Counted from the stretch's first letter, positions 38,718-49,153 are shown. The stretch: 64,000 nucleotides of DNA from Flavobacterium sp. GSB-24 (GCF_027924665.1 NZ_AP027043.1:4464001-4528000); one strand, 5' to 3'. A program made the numbers and translations. The notes: generated by a model not told the origin, from the letters alone.

Positions 38718-41700
38718 TTAGAAGATCACATTTAAACCAAACATATAAGTTCTGGTTTTTGGATAGAAATTATTTGAATCTACACCAGGAGCTGTTCCTC
38801 CTTGTTCTACTTCCGGATCAATTCCTGTATATTTGGTAATAACAAATACGTTATTTATTGTTTGGTAAATACGTACGCTTTGTATGTATTTGCCCACCTT
38901 ACCAAAATTATATCCTAAAGTCATGTTGTCTAATCTTACGTAACTGCCGTCTTCTATAAAACGGTCTGAATACTTGTAAGAGTTTAAGTCATTTGGTGAT
39001 TCATTTCCTGCATCAACTAAAATATTATTGGTCATTGCGGTGCTTGGCCTGAATAAATCGGCACGAGTTGCATTGAAAATTTTATTACCAAATACTCCTC
39101 TGAAGAAAATACTTAAATCAAATTTTTTGTATTGAAAATTATTTGCCCATCCTACCAATAATTTTGGTTGTGCGCTTCCTGCATAATGATAATCTACTCC
39201 AATTTGAGGTGTAGTAGTTAAATCACCATTTTTATCATAGTATTGTGAAACTCCTGCAGCATTTTTTCCTGCATATTTCAATGTAAAGAATTGTCCTAAA
39301 GGTTTTCCTTCTTTAAAGATTTGTAATGTACTTCCTGTTTGTCCCCCACCGTCTGGCTGCACACGACGAATGGAATCACCTCCAACAAAGAATGGACTGG
39401 TTAATTTTACGATTTCATTCTTATTATGTGACAAATTCAGATTAGTTGTCCAGCTGAAATTTGCTGTTTTAACTGGAGTTGTGCTTAAACTAACCTCAAT
39501 ACCTTTATTAGACATTGTACCACCGTTTGCTACAATTGTCCCTACTGGCACAAGTACAGGATTAACATTATAATTGAAAATCATGTCTGTTGTTTTTTTA
39601 TTATATAAATCAACAGAACCTGTAACTTTTCCTTTTAAGATAGCGAAGTCAACTCCAATATTTGAAGTAGCTGTTTTTTCCCATTTCAAATCTGGGTTAG
39701 CGGCTTGGTTAGGCCCGTAAGCTCCAATTTGTTGTCCGTTATAATAGAAAGTTCCTAAACTTCCAGAAATAAATTGAGCTGTGTAAGCATTAAATCCAGA
39801 AGAGTTTCCAGTTACCCCCCAGCTTCCGCGGATTTTCAAATCACTAAAAAAGCTTTGATTCTGCATAAAACTTTCTTTGTCTAATCTCCAAGCACCACCG
39901 ACAGAAGGAAAATATCCCCACTGGTTATTTGCTCCAAACATAGAGCCTCCATCTCTTCTAAGAGATCCTTGTAAAAGATATTTATCTTTATAGTTATAAT
40001 TTAAACGTCCAAAATATGAGATCAAACGTGTTTTTTGATATGCTTTACTATCTCCAAAATTTACTACATACCCATTAACAGAAGTGTAATTACTTAAAGC
40101 AAGGTTATTATATCCAACATTGTCTACAGGAAAGTTTGTTGTTGTAGCTTGAAAACCATCACCTAAAGTGTTTTCTTGCCAAGAATACCCTAAAACCGCT
40201 TTTATTTTGTGCTCTCCTATTGACTTGTCCCAAGTAAAGAAGCTCTCAATAATATTGTTTCTTGTTTCATAAGAATTTCTCAATGCAGAACCATTTACAC
40301 CAAAATTTACTAAAGATTTTGTCAAAGGAGGATCTGGATTGTTGTAGAAGTTGGCACTATTGTATTGTGAATAATAACTGTCATAAAATTCTCCATGAGA
40401 TGCAGTTAATCTTTGATGTGCTAAATTCAAATTATAAGTAATTCCAAATGGTAATTTTACTTCTGCAGTAAGATTCCCAACAAGGTTATCCGTTTTAGTT
40501 TCGTCAGTGCCATGCTCGATTAAAGCTACAGGGTTGAAATATCCGGGGCTGACAAAATTTTCAAAATAACTTCCATCAGCATTTCTTACTGGCGAAACAG
40601 GAAGATAACTTGCTGCTTGTAAAAGAACAGTATTACGCTGTGGTACATTTTGATATTTGGTACTAGAATTAGTAACATTCAGACCAAATTTAACCTTATC
40701 ATCAAAAGCAAATTGTTCGACTGACAAACGAGCAATGATACGAGAAAAATCACTTTTCAACATTACTCCTTCTTTGTTAAGAGAAGTAATACTTGCGGTA
40801 TAGTTTCCATGATCGCCTCCGCCGCTCATAGACAAGTTATGACTGCTTGATGCCGCACGTCCTGCTCTTAAAATTTCTTTCTGCCAGTTAGTGTTAGCGC
40901 CTTTATCATTTTCTGGAGTAAAATTCAAATTGTTTTTAGTTGTAAAAGCTCTCAGCTGATCTGCATTCATCATGTCCAGATTATTTGAAACTTCTTCCCA
41001 GCCCACATAACCATTGTATGCAATTTGCGTTCTGCCCTTACTTCCTTTTTTTGTGGTTACCATGATAACACCATTTGCCGCACGGTTACCGTAGATTGCT
41101 GTTGCGGCAGCATCTTTTAAAACGTCAATTGTTGCAATGTCATCTGGAGCAATTACAGAAATATCGACTCCTGGAATTCCATCTATTACATAAAATGGTC
41201 CTTGAGAACTATTTAATGTTGATGCTCCACGCAAAACTACAGATGCTGTCTTAGTTGGGTCACCACTAGAGGAAATGTTCAAACCAGAAACTTTACCCTG
41301 CAAAAGCTGTCCCACGTCACTGATTGCTCCTCGGTTTAAATCTTCGGCTTTTACAGAAGTTACAGAAGTAGTAAGGTTTTTTCGAGATCCTTTTCCGTAA
41401 CCTACAACTACTACTTGTTCTAAGTTAGTTGTTGTTGACTGTAATTTAACCGTATAATTTGATTTTGTCCCGTCTAATTTTACCGGTTGATCATCAAATC
41501 CCATAAAGGAAAATATAAGTGTCGCATTTTTGTTTGAAGCTGAAATTTTAAATTTCCCATCAAAATCTGTTGTTACTGTATTCGTTGTACCTTTCTCTAG
41601 TACATTGGCGGCTGGCAGTGGAATGCCTTTGTCATCTAAAACTACACCGGACACTTCTGTTTTTTGTGCCCAGGTATTAATTGAGAAGCCAAAGCAAAGG

Positions 41701-41729
41701 GCTAATAATAAAAGTTTAAGTTTTTCCAT
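38718..41729 (-). CDS. SusC/RagA TonB-dependent outer membrane transporter
   Basis: TonB-dependent importer for the PUL oligosaccharide, 1003 residues. It has a signal peptide, a CarboxypepD_reg-like domain (TEVSGVVLDDKGIPLPAANV to about residue 100), a TonB-box-like stretch with VVVGYG near 110-115, the plug domain (LQGKVSGLNIS..., FYVIDGIPG, IYGNRAANGVIMVTTKKG), and a 22-strand barrel ending FYPKTRTYMFGLNVIF. This barrel end and the FxPxxR plug are typical of SusC. It pairs with SusD 19 bases downstream. Genes upstream and downstream give the degradative enzymes. Confidence 0.97.
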   Translation of the reverse strand: MEKLKLLLLALCFGFSINTWAQKTEVSGVVLDDKGIPLPAANVLEKGTTNTVTTDFDGKFKISASNKNATLIFSFMGFDDQPVKLDGTKSNYTVKLQSTTTNLEQVVVVGYGKGSRKNLTTSVTSVKAEDLNRGAISDVGQLLQGKVSGLNISSSGDPTKTASVVLRGASTLNSSQGPFYVIDGIPGVDISVIAPDDIATIDVLKDAAATAIYGNRAANGVIMVTTKKGSKGRTQIAYNGYVGWEEVSNNLDMMNADQLRAFTTKNNLNFTPENDKGANTNWQKEILRAGRAASSSHNLSMSGGGDHGNYTASITSLNKEGVMLKSDFSRIIARLSVEQFAFDDKVKFGLNVTNSSTKYQNVPQRNTVLLQAASYLPVSPVRNADGSYFENFVSPGYFNPVALIEHGTDETKTDNLVGNLTAEVKLPFGITYNLNLAHQRLTASHGEFYDSYYSQYNSANFYNNPDPPLTKSLVNFGVNGSALRNSYETRNNIIESFFTWDKSIGEHKIKAVLGYSWQENTLGDGFQATTTNFPVDNVGYNNLALSNYTSVNGYVVNFGDSKAYQKTRLISYFGRLNYNYKDKYLLQGSLRRDGGSMFGANNQWGYFPSVGGAWRLDKESFMQNQSFFSDLKIRGSWGVTGNSSGFNAYTAQFISGSLGTFYYNGQQIGAYGPNQAANPDLKWEKTATSNIGVDFAILKGKVTGSVDLYNKKTTDMIFNYNVNPVLVPVGTIVANGGTMSNKGIEVSLSTTPVKTANFSWTTNLNLSHNKNEIVKLTSPFFVGGDSIRRVQPDGGGQTGSTLQIFKEGKPLGQFFTLKYAGKNAAGVSQYYDKNGDLTTTPQIGVDYHYAGSAQPKLLVGWANNFQYKKFDLSIFFRGVFGNKIFNATRADLFRPSTAMTNNILVDAGNESPNDLNSYKYSDRFIEDGSYVRLDNMTLGYNFGKVGKYIQSVRIYQTINNVFVITKYTGIDPEVEQGGTAPGVDSNNFYPKTRTYMFGLNVIF

Positions 41730-41852
41730 TGTGATATTGGTTAATTGGTTAAATAGTACTGACGAAATTAGTGCTAATGAAATGTTAAGAAATGGACAAG
41801 TTATTCATAAACATGGATAATTTCTATAAAGTCAGTGATAGTAAGGCTTGCC

Positions 41853-41860
41853 AAAGTTAT
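41853..41860 (-). promoter_or_regulatory. possible -7 element of the SusCD promoter
   Basis: TAACTTTG on the minus strand, 123 bases before the SusC start, fits TAnnTTTG, but no TTG lies 17-19 bases upstream. The long leader leaves room for regulation by the hybrid sensor. Weak. Confidence 0.25.
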
Positions 41861-42006
41861 TTTTCTAAAATTCTATAGTTAAAAACTTACTAATAAATCG
41901 TTTTCGCGAAGATTCAGTTCCTGTTTTTCATTGTTGTTTTGGTTTTGGTTACGAAGTATTGGTTATTTTTTATGTATCTACGAATTAATCGCAATTAAGT
42001 ATTATT

Positions 42007-44178
42007 TTAATTACTTTCAGTCCATTTAATTTCCCAATTTTTGATTAATTCTCTTTCATTAGATTCATCAAATTGAGTATTGTTTACAACTGATTTTCTA
42101 AAGGCTTCTAAAAACATTTTCCATCTCGGCCAATAGAATCCTTTGTACATTCCCTGCCATGATCGGGAAGCATAATCATTCAAATGACCTTCTCCACCCC
42201 AAAGCGTAATTAGTGTTTTTGCATTTTTTACATATAATTTTGAAACCTCTGCTGAACTTCCGTAATCAGAAGCCGATTTTACCCATTGATCTAAACTATT
42301 TAATGGCTGCCCAGACATCATTTTATCAATCTCCAAAGCTTGTTTTTCTATTTTTTTAAAAAGCTGGTCTCCTTTGATAACATCTTTCTGCTGATACGCT
42401 TTTACACATTTCATTAAATCCTCATCAATACACAATGAATAATAATGTCTTGAAATATCAATTAAATCGTAGTTAATGAAATTCTTTTTATCATACTTTG
42501 CAGCTTCTTTGTGAAGGATATCCAAAGCTTCTTTTAATTTTTCCTTATCTCCAGGATTTCCTTTAAATTCTGTAATTGTGGCCGTTGGGCGTTTAAATAA
42601 CAAATACGCTCCAGCCCTATCATTCCACCAGCGAGTTTCCCAGTATTTCACATTATAAACAGATTCTAGTAATAGTTCCCAAGCTTGAAAAATAGATTGA
42701 GTATGTTTTTGTCCATATCTCGCATGTAAATATTTAGTCAGCCAGTCATTAAGAGGCTGCTCTCCTTTAGTCCACGCAAGATCATATATGTATTCATAAA
42801 CAATTGAATTATTATTTAAGCCTTCGGGCATTGCCCCATAACCCACAATATTTCCTCTATTTGGATTCTGCAGCAAACTTGTCAATTCATTTTTATAGAA
42901 ATTTAAATCTCCATATACAGGATTTGATCCTCCATAATTATGGACATAACCATAAGTCCATTGTTTACCATAAAAAGCTTCTTGATTTTCCCATACCTTA
43001 TACCTGTCATTGGCATAATCCTGAACCATCAATCTGTCATTTGGAACTTTGCTTAAAAATGCGCTGGTTGCCTCTTTTGTCCAAAACTCTTTATTGTCTC
43101 CAAAAAGCCATCCCTGCATTACCCATACTGCACCAGGAGCTGCTTCATTAATAGTTTCGTAAATTGCACTTCCGTAATTAGAAAGTTCTTCGTATTTATT
43201 ATTCTCAGAAACAGGAGGTTCAATTTCATTAAAAGAATCTGCTAAGTAGAAATTAGATGCGCCATACTTTTGGGTATAAATTTCAATAAAACGTTTTCCT
43301 ATTTTTTTAAACAATGGATCTTTGGAATCTAATAGAAAAGTGCTTGCAAAGCCGCCTCCCGACCAAGATTTTAATTCTGTTATTTTAGCCTCAGTATGTT
43401 TTTCGGCAAAAGCTTTAGGCACATAACCACTAAAAGCAGGAACAACAGGATGCATGTCTAAGGCTCTCATCCTTTCCAATATTTTCTTTTGCAGCTCTTC
43501 TTTTTTACTAAACCATTCTTTTGGCAATGGTCCTTCTAGACTATTAATATTCCCCATTCGCTGCCATGGCAGATAGGCTGGCCCTGCAAAATGGGCTTCT
43601 AACTGATTGCTGGTCAAGCCATACTCTTTCCATAGTTCCTGCCATACTGCTTCCTGACCTTCCATTGCGGTAGGAAGATTTATTCCGTGCATCGCCATCC
43701 AGTCTATTTCTTGTTCCCATCGTTTCCAATCCCACCATGGTGTCGTATAACCAAAAGTACAGGCATTTAAATATTCTCTATATTGAAATGGTGTCTCACT
43801 CTTTTTAGAATATTTTGGCCATGTCTCGGGTAAATGAATTCTATTTCCTTCCCAGCTGACTAAAACTGCACCTATATCCCTAAGAAAATTATAAGCAGCA
43901 TAGCAGACAGCAGTATTATTTGATGCTTTTATTTTTACTTTATTGTTTGTTGTTTCAATTTCAAACCAATCTAATTTATTCCCTTTGTTTTCAATAATGC
44001 TTAATTCGAACTCGCTGGCACGATTACCTATAAGTCTTTCAATTACCTTTTGGGCACTTTCTATTTTTTCTTCATTTTTACAGTATACTTTCACTACACA
44101 AAAAAACAGCAGCATAAAAAATGGTACAATTCTTTTTAAAGAACCGTGCTTTTTATTTAGAAAATTCTCTTTTTTCAT
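42007..44178 (-). CDS. GH89 alpha-N-acetylglucosaminidase (NAGLU-like)
   Basis: Exported exo-enzyme, 723 residues, that removes terminal alpha-linked GlcNAc. I take the ATG at 44178 (a GTG lies three codons upstream). A signal-like helix (FFMLLFFCVVKVYC) is followed by the N-terminal domain, then the GH89 barrel beginning FQYREYLNACTFGYTTPWWDWKRWEQEIDWMAMHG. The two catalytic glutamates of human NAGLU have counterparts in DSFNEIEPP (near 319) and GAMPEGLNNNSIVYE (near 449), at nearly the same distances. In humans this enzyme follows HGSNAT in heparan breakdown; an HGSNAT-like gene lies in the same PUL. It is the first PUL gene, 277 bases upstream of SusC. Confidence 0.95.
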   Translation of the reverse strand: MKKENFLNKKHGSLKRIVPFFMLLFFCVVKVYCKNEEKIESAQKVIERLIGNRASEFELSIIENKGNKLDWFEIETTNNKVKIKASNNTAVCYAAYNFLRDIGAVLVSWEGNRIHLPETWPKYSKKSETPFQYREYLNACTFGYTTPWWDWKRWEQEIDWMAMHGINLPTAMEGQEAVWQELWKEYGLTSNQLEAHFAGPAYLPWQRMGNINSLEGPLPKEWFSKKEELQKKILERMRALDMHPVVPAFSGYVPKAFAEKHTEAKITELKSWSGGGFASTFLLDSKDPLFKKIGKRFIEIYTQKYGASNFYLADSFNEIEPPVSENNKYEELSNYGSAIYETINEAAPGAVWVMQGWLFGDNKEFWTKEATSAFLSKVPNDRLMVQDYANDRYKVWENQEAFYGKQWTYGYVHNYGGSNPVYGDLNFYKNELTSLLQNPNRGNIVGYGAMPEGLNNNSIVYEYIYDLAWTKGEQPLNDWLTKYLHARYGQKHTQSIFQAWELLLESVYNVKYWETRWWNDRAGAYLLFKRPTATITEFKGNPGDKEKLKEALDILHKEAAKYDKKNFINYDLIDISRHYYSLCIDEDLMKCVKAYQQKDVIKGDQLFKKIEKQALEIDKMMSGQPLNSLDQWVKSASDYGSSAEVSKLYVKNAKTLITLWGGEGHLNDYASRSWQGMYKGFYWPRWKMFLEAFRKSVVNNTQFDESNERELIKNWEIKWTESN

Positions 44179-45008
44179 ATCAATCACATATTTATTAAAT
44201 TGTCTTAAAACATTTCTAAAACATAAATAAGGGAGATTAACTATTTAATCTCCCCCACAAAACAAACCAAACAAAAATCTATTACTAATAATTAACAATT
44301 CTTATTTAATAAAATGTAGAGCAAAATAATGGGCTCTGAACTGGAAAATAAAATTATGTATAAGACTATCAGAAAAGATGGATTCATCAATCAAAAACAT
44401 AGACATATTTTACAGTTTGTTTATTTAAAAATGGTATTGTTGAAAATACATATTAAAGGAATTGTTTATTCATTCTATGATTGCCGAAGAAAAGGTTTAA
44501 ATCTTAGAGACTAAAAAATGATACTATTTAGTTTTTTGTGTAAAAACATTTTTTGACCTTGTAAAAATTCCTGAAAAGTTTTTTGACAAAATCGATGCAA
44601 AACTTAGAATTTAAAATATGATTGATTTAAAAAGTAAAGTTCTGTCGAAAAATCAATTACATTTACTTTAATCTACTTTAAAATACCAAATTTAAAAATG
44701 AGATATTAAGTATTAAAATTTTAAATCATTTACTCTTAATTTTCCAATTTCTAAATAATTGATCTATTTAATTGTTAAATATTTTATTTTGTTTAATTAT
44801 TTTAAAACAATGTTAAACAAAATAGAATTGTTTATTTAATTTAGATTTCAATAATAAGCTTTCCTTGTAATAACACAAAACCCCAAATTAAAACGATACT
44901 TTGGAGTTAATATTAGCCACAAATTATGAAACACTTTAGCTTATTAGTGTAACAAAAATGTTTAATAAAAAATTAGATTTGTCAAACAAAAACCTAAAAT
45001 AAATTGCT
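44179..45008. other. long AT-rich divergent region at the PUL edge
   Basis: 830 bases between GH89 (minus) and the PAS kinase (plus). It contains an inverted repeat at 44231-44254 and, at 44974-44981, TAGATTTG, a -7-like element without a -33 partner 28 bases before the kinase start. A 61-codon frame at 44329-44514 is not convincing. Nothing else was seen. Confidence 0.5.
44231..44254. repeat. 9-bp perfect inverted repeat upstream of GH89
   Basis: gggagatta (44231-44239) and taatctccc (44246-44254) with a 6-base gap, 53 bases upstream of the GH89 start. It lacks a T-run, so it is more likely an operator or an RNA leader hairpin than a terminator. Confidence 0.4.
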
Positions 45009-46517
45009 ATGTATCAAAATGTGAGGATCTTAAAAGATATAGTTGACCATACACCATTGCCTATCGCAGTTTATACAGGTGATAATCTAAAAATTGAGCT
45101 TGCCAATACTGCTATGATTCAACTTTGGGGGAAAGGCAATAATGTAATAGGCAAAAATTATCTTGACATTCTTCCTGAGATTAAAAAAGATTCTTTTTTT
45201 GATGAGGCACTTAATGTACTTAAAACTGGAATTCCCTTTCATGCTCAAGACAAAAAGGTAGATCTAATTAGTAATGGCGTCACAAATTCATATTATTTCA
45301 ATTATAGTTTCATTCCTCTTATTGATGAACAAGGAAAAATTTATGGAGTAATGAATACTGGCGCAGATGTAACTGATTTACATATGGCTACGCAACAGGT
45401 TCAGAGTGCAGAAGAAAGGCTTAGAATTGCAATAGAGTCATCTGGAATGGGAACTTATGAAATAGACCTTGTAACCAAAAAAATCAAAACCTGTGGGAAT
45501 TTCAATTCTATATGCGCTATTGAATCAGAAATATCCACTGAAGAATTAGTCGCAAAACTTCATCCGGACGATTTAGCAGCTCGTGAAAAAGCACATAAAG
45601 AAGCTGAAAGCACAGGGAAAATATGTTATGAAGCTCGAATTGTAAATAAAGATAAATCCATACGATGGACAAAAATTAATGGCAAGATTATTAAAGATGA
45701 AAATGGAATTCCAATCACTATAATTGGAATTATTCAGGATATTAGTGAGCAGAGGCAATTTGAAGAAGAATTAAAAAAACAGGTTGCTTACAGCACCGAA
45801 GAACTAAGGAGATCAAATGATGATCTACTTCATTTTGCAAATGTAGTAAGTCACGATCTAAGAGAACCTGTAAGAAAAATTAAAATTTTCAATACTCTTT
45901 TAAAAAATGAAAAAGAAATTAATTTTAATGAGAGCAGTAAAAAATATCTCCATAAAATAGACCAGTCTACACTTAGAATGAACAATATAATAGAAGGTAT
46001 TCTCAGCTACTCTACTATTGATAAAACCAAGCAGTCAATTGAAAAAATTAATCTCAATGAAGTTATTGACGGTATAAAAACAGACCTAGAACTGATTATA
46101 AAAGAGAAAGGCGCAATATTGAGTTCTTGTGACCTGCCCGAAATAGAAGGAGCGCCTATTCTTATTACACAGCTTTTTTATAACCTTATACAAAATGCAT
46201 TAAAATTCTCAAAAGCAGATGAGCCGCCAAGAGTTATTATTACTTGTGCAAATACAACTTTAAATGGTGAAGATGCTGTACAAATTGTCGTTAAAGATAA
46301 TGGCATCGGACTCGACTCTGTTTTCGCTGAAAGGATTTTTAATGCTTTTGAAAGATTAAATTCTAAAGACGAATATGAAGGAAATGGACTCGGGCTTTCG
46401 CTTTGCAGAAAAATAGCAAAAAGACATCATGGTACAATTACAGCCACCGGAGAAAAAGATAATGGAGCCGAATTTACAGTAACGCTTCCTTTAAAACAAA
46501 CAACACAAAGTATATAA
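45009..46517 (+). CDS. PAS-domain sensor histidine kinase
   Basis: Cytoplasmic sensor kinase, 502 residues, no membrane helix. Two PAS domains come first (about 10-130 and 140-250; the second ends IIGIIQDISEQRQFEEEL), then a coiled coil and HisKA with phospho-histidine in VSHDLREPVRKIKIF near 283. The ATPase domain follows with NLIQNALKF, VKDNGIGLDS and GNGLGLSLCRKIAKRH. It is related to the kinase at 62562-64000 (same HDL[RQ]EP HisKA type, phytochrome-like architecture). No response regulator lies next to it; the single-domain regulators at 61.6-62.5 kb are possible partners. Signal unknown. Confidence 0.93.
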   Translation: MYQNVRILKDIVDHTPLPIAVYTGDNLKIELANTAMIQLWGKGNNVIGKNYLDILPEIKKDSFFDEALNVLKTGIPFHAQDKKVDLISNGVTNSYYFNYSFIPLIDEQGKIYGVMNTGADVTDLHMATQQVQSAEERLRIAIESSGMGTYEIDLVTKKIKTCGNFNSICAIESEISTEELVAKLHPDDLAAREKAHKEAESTGKICYEARIVNKDKSIRWTKINGKIIKDENGIPITIIGIIQDISEQRQFEEELKKQVAYSTEELRRSNDDLLHFANVVSHDLREPVRKIKIFNTLLKNEKEINFNESSKKYLHKIDQSTLRMNNIIEGILSYSTIDKTKQSIEKINLNEVIDGIKTDLELIIKEKGAILSSCDLPEIEGAPILITQLFYNLIQNALKFSKADEPPRVIITCANTTLNGEDAVQIVVKDNGIGLDSVFAERIFNAFERLNSKDEYEGNGLGLSLCRKIAKRHHGTITATGEKDNGAEFTVTLPLKQTTQSI

Positions 46518-46752
46518 TATTGAATAAATATTTTTGATTACGGTAATTAAGATCAAAAATTATAATGGCTAAAATTTAGAATCATTCTATTTGTACTAAT
46601 CACATGATAGAAGACATTTTCAGTTAATTTTATTTGGATATAAAAGTGAAAAATAAATGATATAGACAAAAGCCTGCCCAGAATGAAACATAATTATAAA
46701 ATAGGGAATTTCTTAAAACTTATTTCGACTGGACAAATAATTTACATGAACT

Positions 46753-47442
46753 ATGAATACTGAAAATCATTATATCAATAGAAGCGGCTGGTTAAGGGCA
46801 GCTGTCCTAGGTGCAAACGACGGAATCTTATCTACTACAAGTTTAGCAATTGGTGTAGCTGCAGCGAGTGTAACAAGAGAACCTATTTTACTGGCTGCAA
46901 CGGCTGGTTTAGTAGCTGGTGCCCTTTCTATGGCAGCAGGCGAATATGTATCTGTAAGCTCCCAGGCTGATGTTGAATCTGCTGATCTTAAAAGAGAAAA
47001 AGCAGAGTTGGAAAATATGCCAGAACTTGAACTTGAAGAACTGACACATATTTACATTCAAAGGGGACTAAATAAAGAATTAGCAAAACAGGTCGCTCAT
47101 GAACTAACCGCTCATAATGCTCTTGAAACTCACGCAAGAGATGAACTAGGAATAAATGAAATTACGCAGGCCAATCCATTAATGGCGGCATTTGCATCGG
47201 CTGTTTCATTTATTATTGGAGGTATTTTACCGCTTGTAGTAGCTATTCTCGCTCCTAGTAAACAAATGGTATTTTATCAATATGGTTTTTCAATACTTTT
47301 TTTGGCACTATCTGGAATACTAGCTGCAAAGGCAGGCGGATCAAATATTTTAAAAGCAGTAATGCGTATCTGTATCTGGGGTACTTTTGCAATGGCAGCA
47401 TCTGCGCTAGTTGGCTATATTTTTGGAGTTCAGACCGCTTAA
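46753..47442 (+). CDS. VIT/CCC1-family Fe2+/Mn2+ transporter
   Basis: Inner membrane metal transporter, 229 residues, five membrane helices. N-terminal GWLRAAVLGANDGILSTTSL and MAAGEYVSVSSQADVE are the family marks; a cytoplasmic metal-binding helical part (residues about 75-140, rich in E, with HELTAHNALETHA) links to three C-terminal helices. Family members export or store Fe2+ or Mn2+. It stands alone, with a short upstream ORF overlapping its start in another frame. Confidence 0.92.
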   Translation: MNTENHYINRSGWLRAAVLGANDGILSTTSLAIGVAAASVTREPILLAATAGLVAGALSMAAGEYVSVSSQADVESADLKREKAELENMPELELEELTHIYIQRGLNKELAKQVAHELTAHNALETHARDELGINEITQANPLMAAFASAVSFIIGGILPLVVAILAPSKQMVFYQYGFSILFLALSGILAAKAGGSNILKAVMRICIWGTFAMAASALVGYIFGVQTA

Positions 47443-47551
47443 AAAGTTAGGATTTCAATGTAATATAAATTTAATCAAATCTTAAGCGATAAAAAAAAAT
47501 AAGATCCCTTCTAATTCGTTATTTCGTATATACCTAAAAACAAACTGAATA

Positions 47552-47989
47552 ATGAAGCTTATCGCAATGTTTCTCCTATTAACATTTATGTCTCCTGTAA
47601 ATTGGGAACCTGACTTTAATAATGCAAAAAAAATTGCAAAAGAAAAGCACGAATTAATTCTTTTGAACTTCTCTGGTTCAGACTGGTGCGGACCCTGCAT
47701 CGTAACGCGCAAAGAATATTTTGAAAGTCAGGTGTTCACAGATATGGCAAATGAAAATTTAGTACTGGTTAATGCTGATTTTCCAAGAAAAAAGAAAAAC
47801 ATCGGAACACCCGAACAGGTTAAGCGTAATGAAGGGTTAGCTGAAATATATAATAAAGAAGGCAGTTTCCCTTTAACACTTCTTCTGGATGCTGATGGCA
47901 AAGTAATCAAAACCTGGCACGGAAAACCTGAAACCTCACCTGAACAATGGACTGCCGAAATAAAAGCGATCTGTGAAAGCCGAAAATAA
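47552..47989 (+). CDS. thioredoxin-family protein (exported)
   Basis: 145 residues with an N-terminal hydrophobic start (MKLIAMFLLLTFM) and a thioredoxin fold of the DsbD-gamma/thioredoxin_7 type. The redox motif is SDWCGPC, and a basic loop (PRKKKN) precedes FPLTLLLDADGKVIK. It should reduce a periplasmic partner. It starts a four-gene set with an ApbE protein (overlapping by 17 bases), DUF4266 and DUF3570. This gene order recurs in many Gram-negative bacteria, so a shared role in flavinylated extracytoplasmic redox is likely. Confidence 0.9.
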   Translation: MKLIAMFLLLTFMSPVNWEPDFNNAKKIAKEKHELILLNFSGSDWCGPCIVTRKEYFESQVFTDMANENLVLVNADFPRKKKNIGTPEQVKRNEGLAEIYNKEGSFPLTLLLDADGKVIKTWHGKPETSPEQWTAEIKAICESRK

Positions 47990-48923
47990 CATATTCAAAA
48001 AGCAAAAATATTCTCAATCCCTAAAACTCATGGGAAACAACTTTACCATTACAGTTGTAGCTGAAAATGAGAAAAAAGGAAATGAGAATATTAATCTTGC
48101 TATTGAAGAAATCAGGCGGATTGAAAAGCTGCTGACTACTTATAGCACAGATAGCCAGACCAATCTGATTAATGATAATGCAGGAATTCAGCCTGTAAAA
48201 GTAGATCCGGAAGTTTTTAATCTTATTGAAAGATCCATTGGAATTTCGAAAATCACACAAGGTGCATTTGATATCTCTTACGGAAGTATCGACAAAAGTC
48301 TTTGGAATTTTGACAAAACAATGACCACACTTCCTGATGCACTGACAGCAAAAAAAATGGTGCACCTTATTGATTACAGAAATATCATGCTGGACAAAGA
48401 AAACTCAACTGTATTTCTAAAAGAAAAAGGAATGCGGATTGGTTTTGGAGGTATTGGAAAAGGTTATGCCGCTGAAATGGCCAAACAGATCCTTTTAAAA
48501 CAAAATGTTCAAAGCGGCATTATAAATGCCAGTGGAGATCTATCTGCGTGGGGATTACAGCCTGATGGAAAAAAATGGACAATTGGCGTAGCAAACCCTG
48601 ACTCTCCAAATGGTGCTTTTTCGTACATGGAAATATCCAATAAAGCAGTAGCAACCTCTGGCAACTATGAAAAATTCGTAACCATTAATGGAAAAAAATA
48701 TTCGCATACCATTGACCCAAAAACAGGGCTGCCAATAACCGGAATAAAAAGTGTTACCATTATCGCTTCTAATGCAGAATTTGCAGATGCAATGGCAACT
48801 CCAATAGCAGTTATGGGAATTAAGGCAGGCTTATTTTTAATAGATCAGATCCCTGATTTATATTGTATTATTATCGATGACAGCAATAAAATTTACACAT
48901 CAAAAAACATTAACCTGAAATGA
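47973..48923 (+). CDS. apbE: FAD:protein FMN transferase (ApbE)
   Basis: Attaches FMN covalently to a threonine of flavoproteins, using FAD and Mg2+. 316 residues from a GTG start inside the thioredoxin gene; the family normally has sequence before the MGNNFTITV block, which an ATG at 48030 would remove. ApbE marks are GFGGIGKGYAAEMAK, NASGDLSAWG, ATSGNYEKF...SHTIDPKTG, and MATPIAVMG. Unusually for the family, no signal peptide or lipoprotein cysteine is visible. It lies in the Trx-ApbE-DUF4266-DUF3570 operon and overlaps DUF4266 by 4 bases. Confidence 0.92.
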   Translation: MKAENNIFKKQKYSQSLKLMGNNFTITVVAENEKKGNENINLAIEEIRRIEKLLTTYSTDSQTNLINDNAGIQPVKVDPEVFNLIERSIGISKITQGAFDISYGSIDKSLWNFDKTMTTLPDALTAKKMVHLIDYRNIMLDKENSTVFLKEKGMRIGFGGIGKGYAAEMAKQILLKQNVQSGIINASGDLSAWGLQPDGKKWTIGVANPDSPNGAFSYMEISNKAVATSGNYEKFVTINGKKYSHTIDPKTGLPITGIKSVTIIASNAEFADAMATPIAVMGIKAGLFLIDQIPDLYCIIIDDSNKIYTSKNINLK

Positions 48924-49153
48924 AAAAGCCAAAGCAAAAAAAACTGGTACTGTTCTGCAGCATTGCTTTTACAGCTATTCTGTTCACCTCTTGTACTTCG
49001 GTAAAAGAATACCAGAAGGGAAAAATCAACGATTCTGAAATGGTACTTTCTAATCGAAAAATCGAAAAGACAGAACTCAGTTTTCAATCCTACCGTGAAG
49101 GAGCTTCCGGAGCAAATTCAGGAAAAAGCGGTGGCGGCTGCGGGTGTAACTAA
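48920..49153 (+). CDS. DUF4266 lipoprotein
   Basis: 77-residue lipoprotein (lipidation cysteine in ILFTSCTSV) of family DUF4266: TSVKEYQKGKINDSEMVLSNRK and the end SGGGCGCN, whose glycine-cysteine tail is highly conserved. It starts 4 bases before the end of the ApbE gene (ATGA overlap). It is the likely FMN target or partner of the operon, by gene order only. No known activity. Confidence 0.9.
   Translation: MKKPKQKKLVLFCSIAFTAILFTSCTSVKEYQKGKINDSEMVLSNRKIEKTELSFQSYREGASGANSGKSGGGCGCN

Noticed and set aside
44329..44514. 61-codon plus-strand frame in the gap before the PAS kinase
   Set aside because: Composition and placement look non-coding; no ribosome site or homology in view.
46683..46763. 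26-codon frame overlapping the VIT transporter start
   Set aside because: Too short and no recognisable feature; could be an upstream peptide but unsupported.
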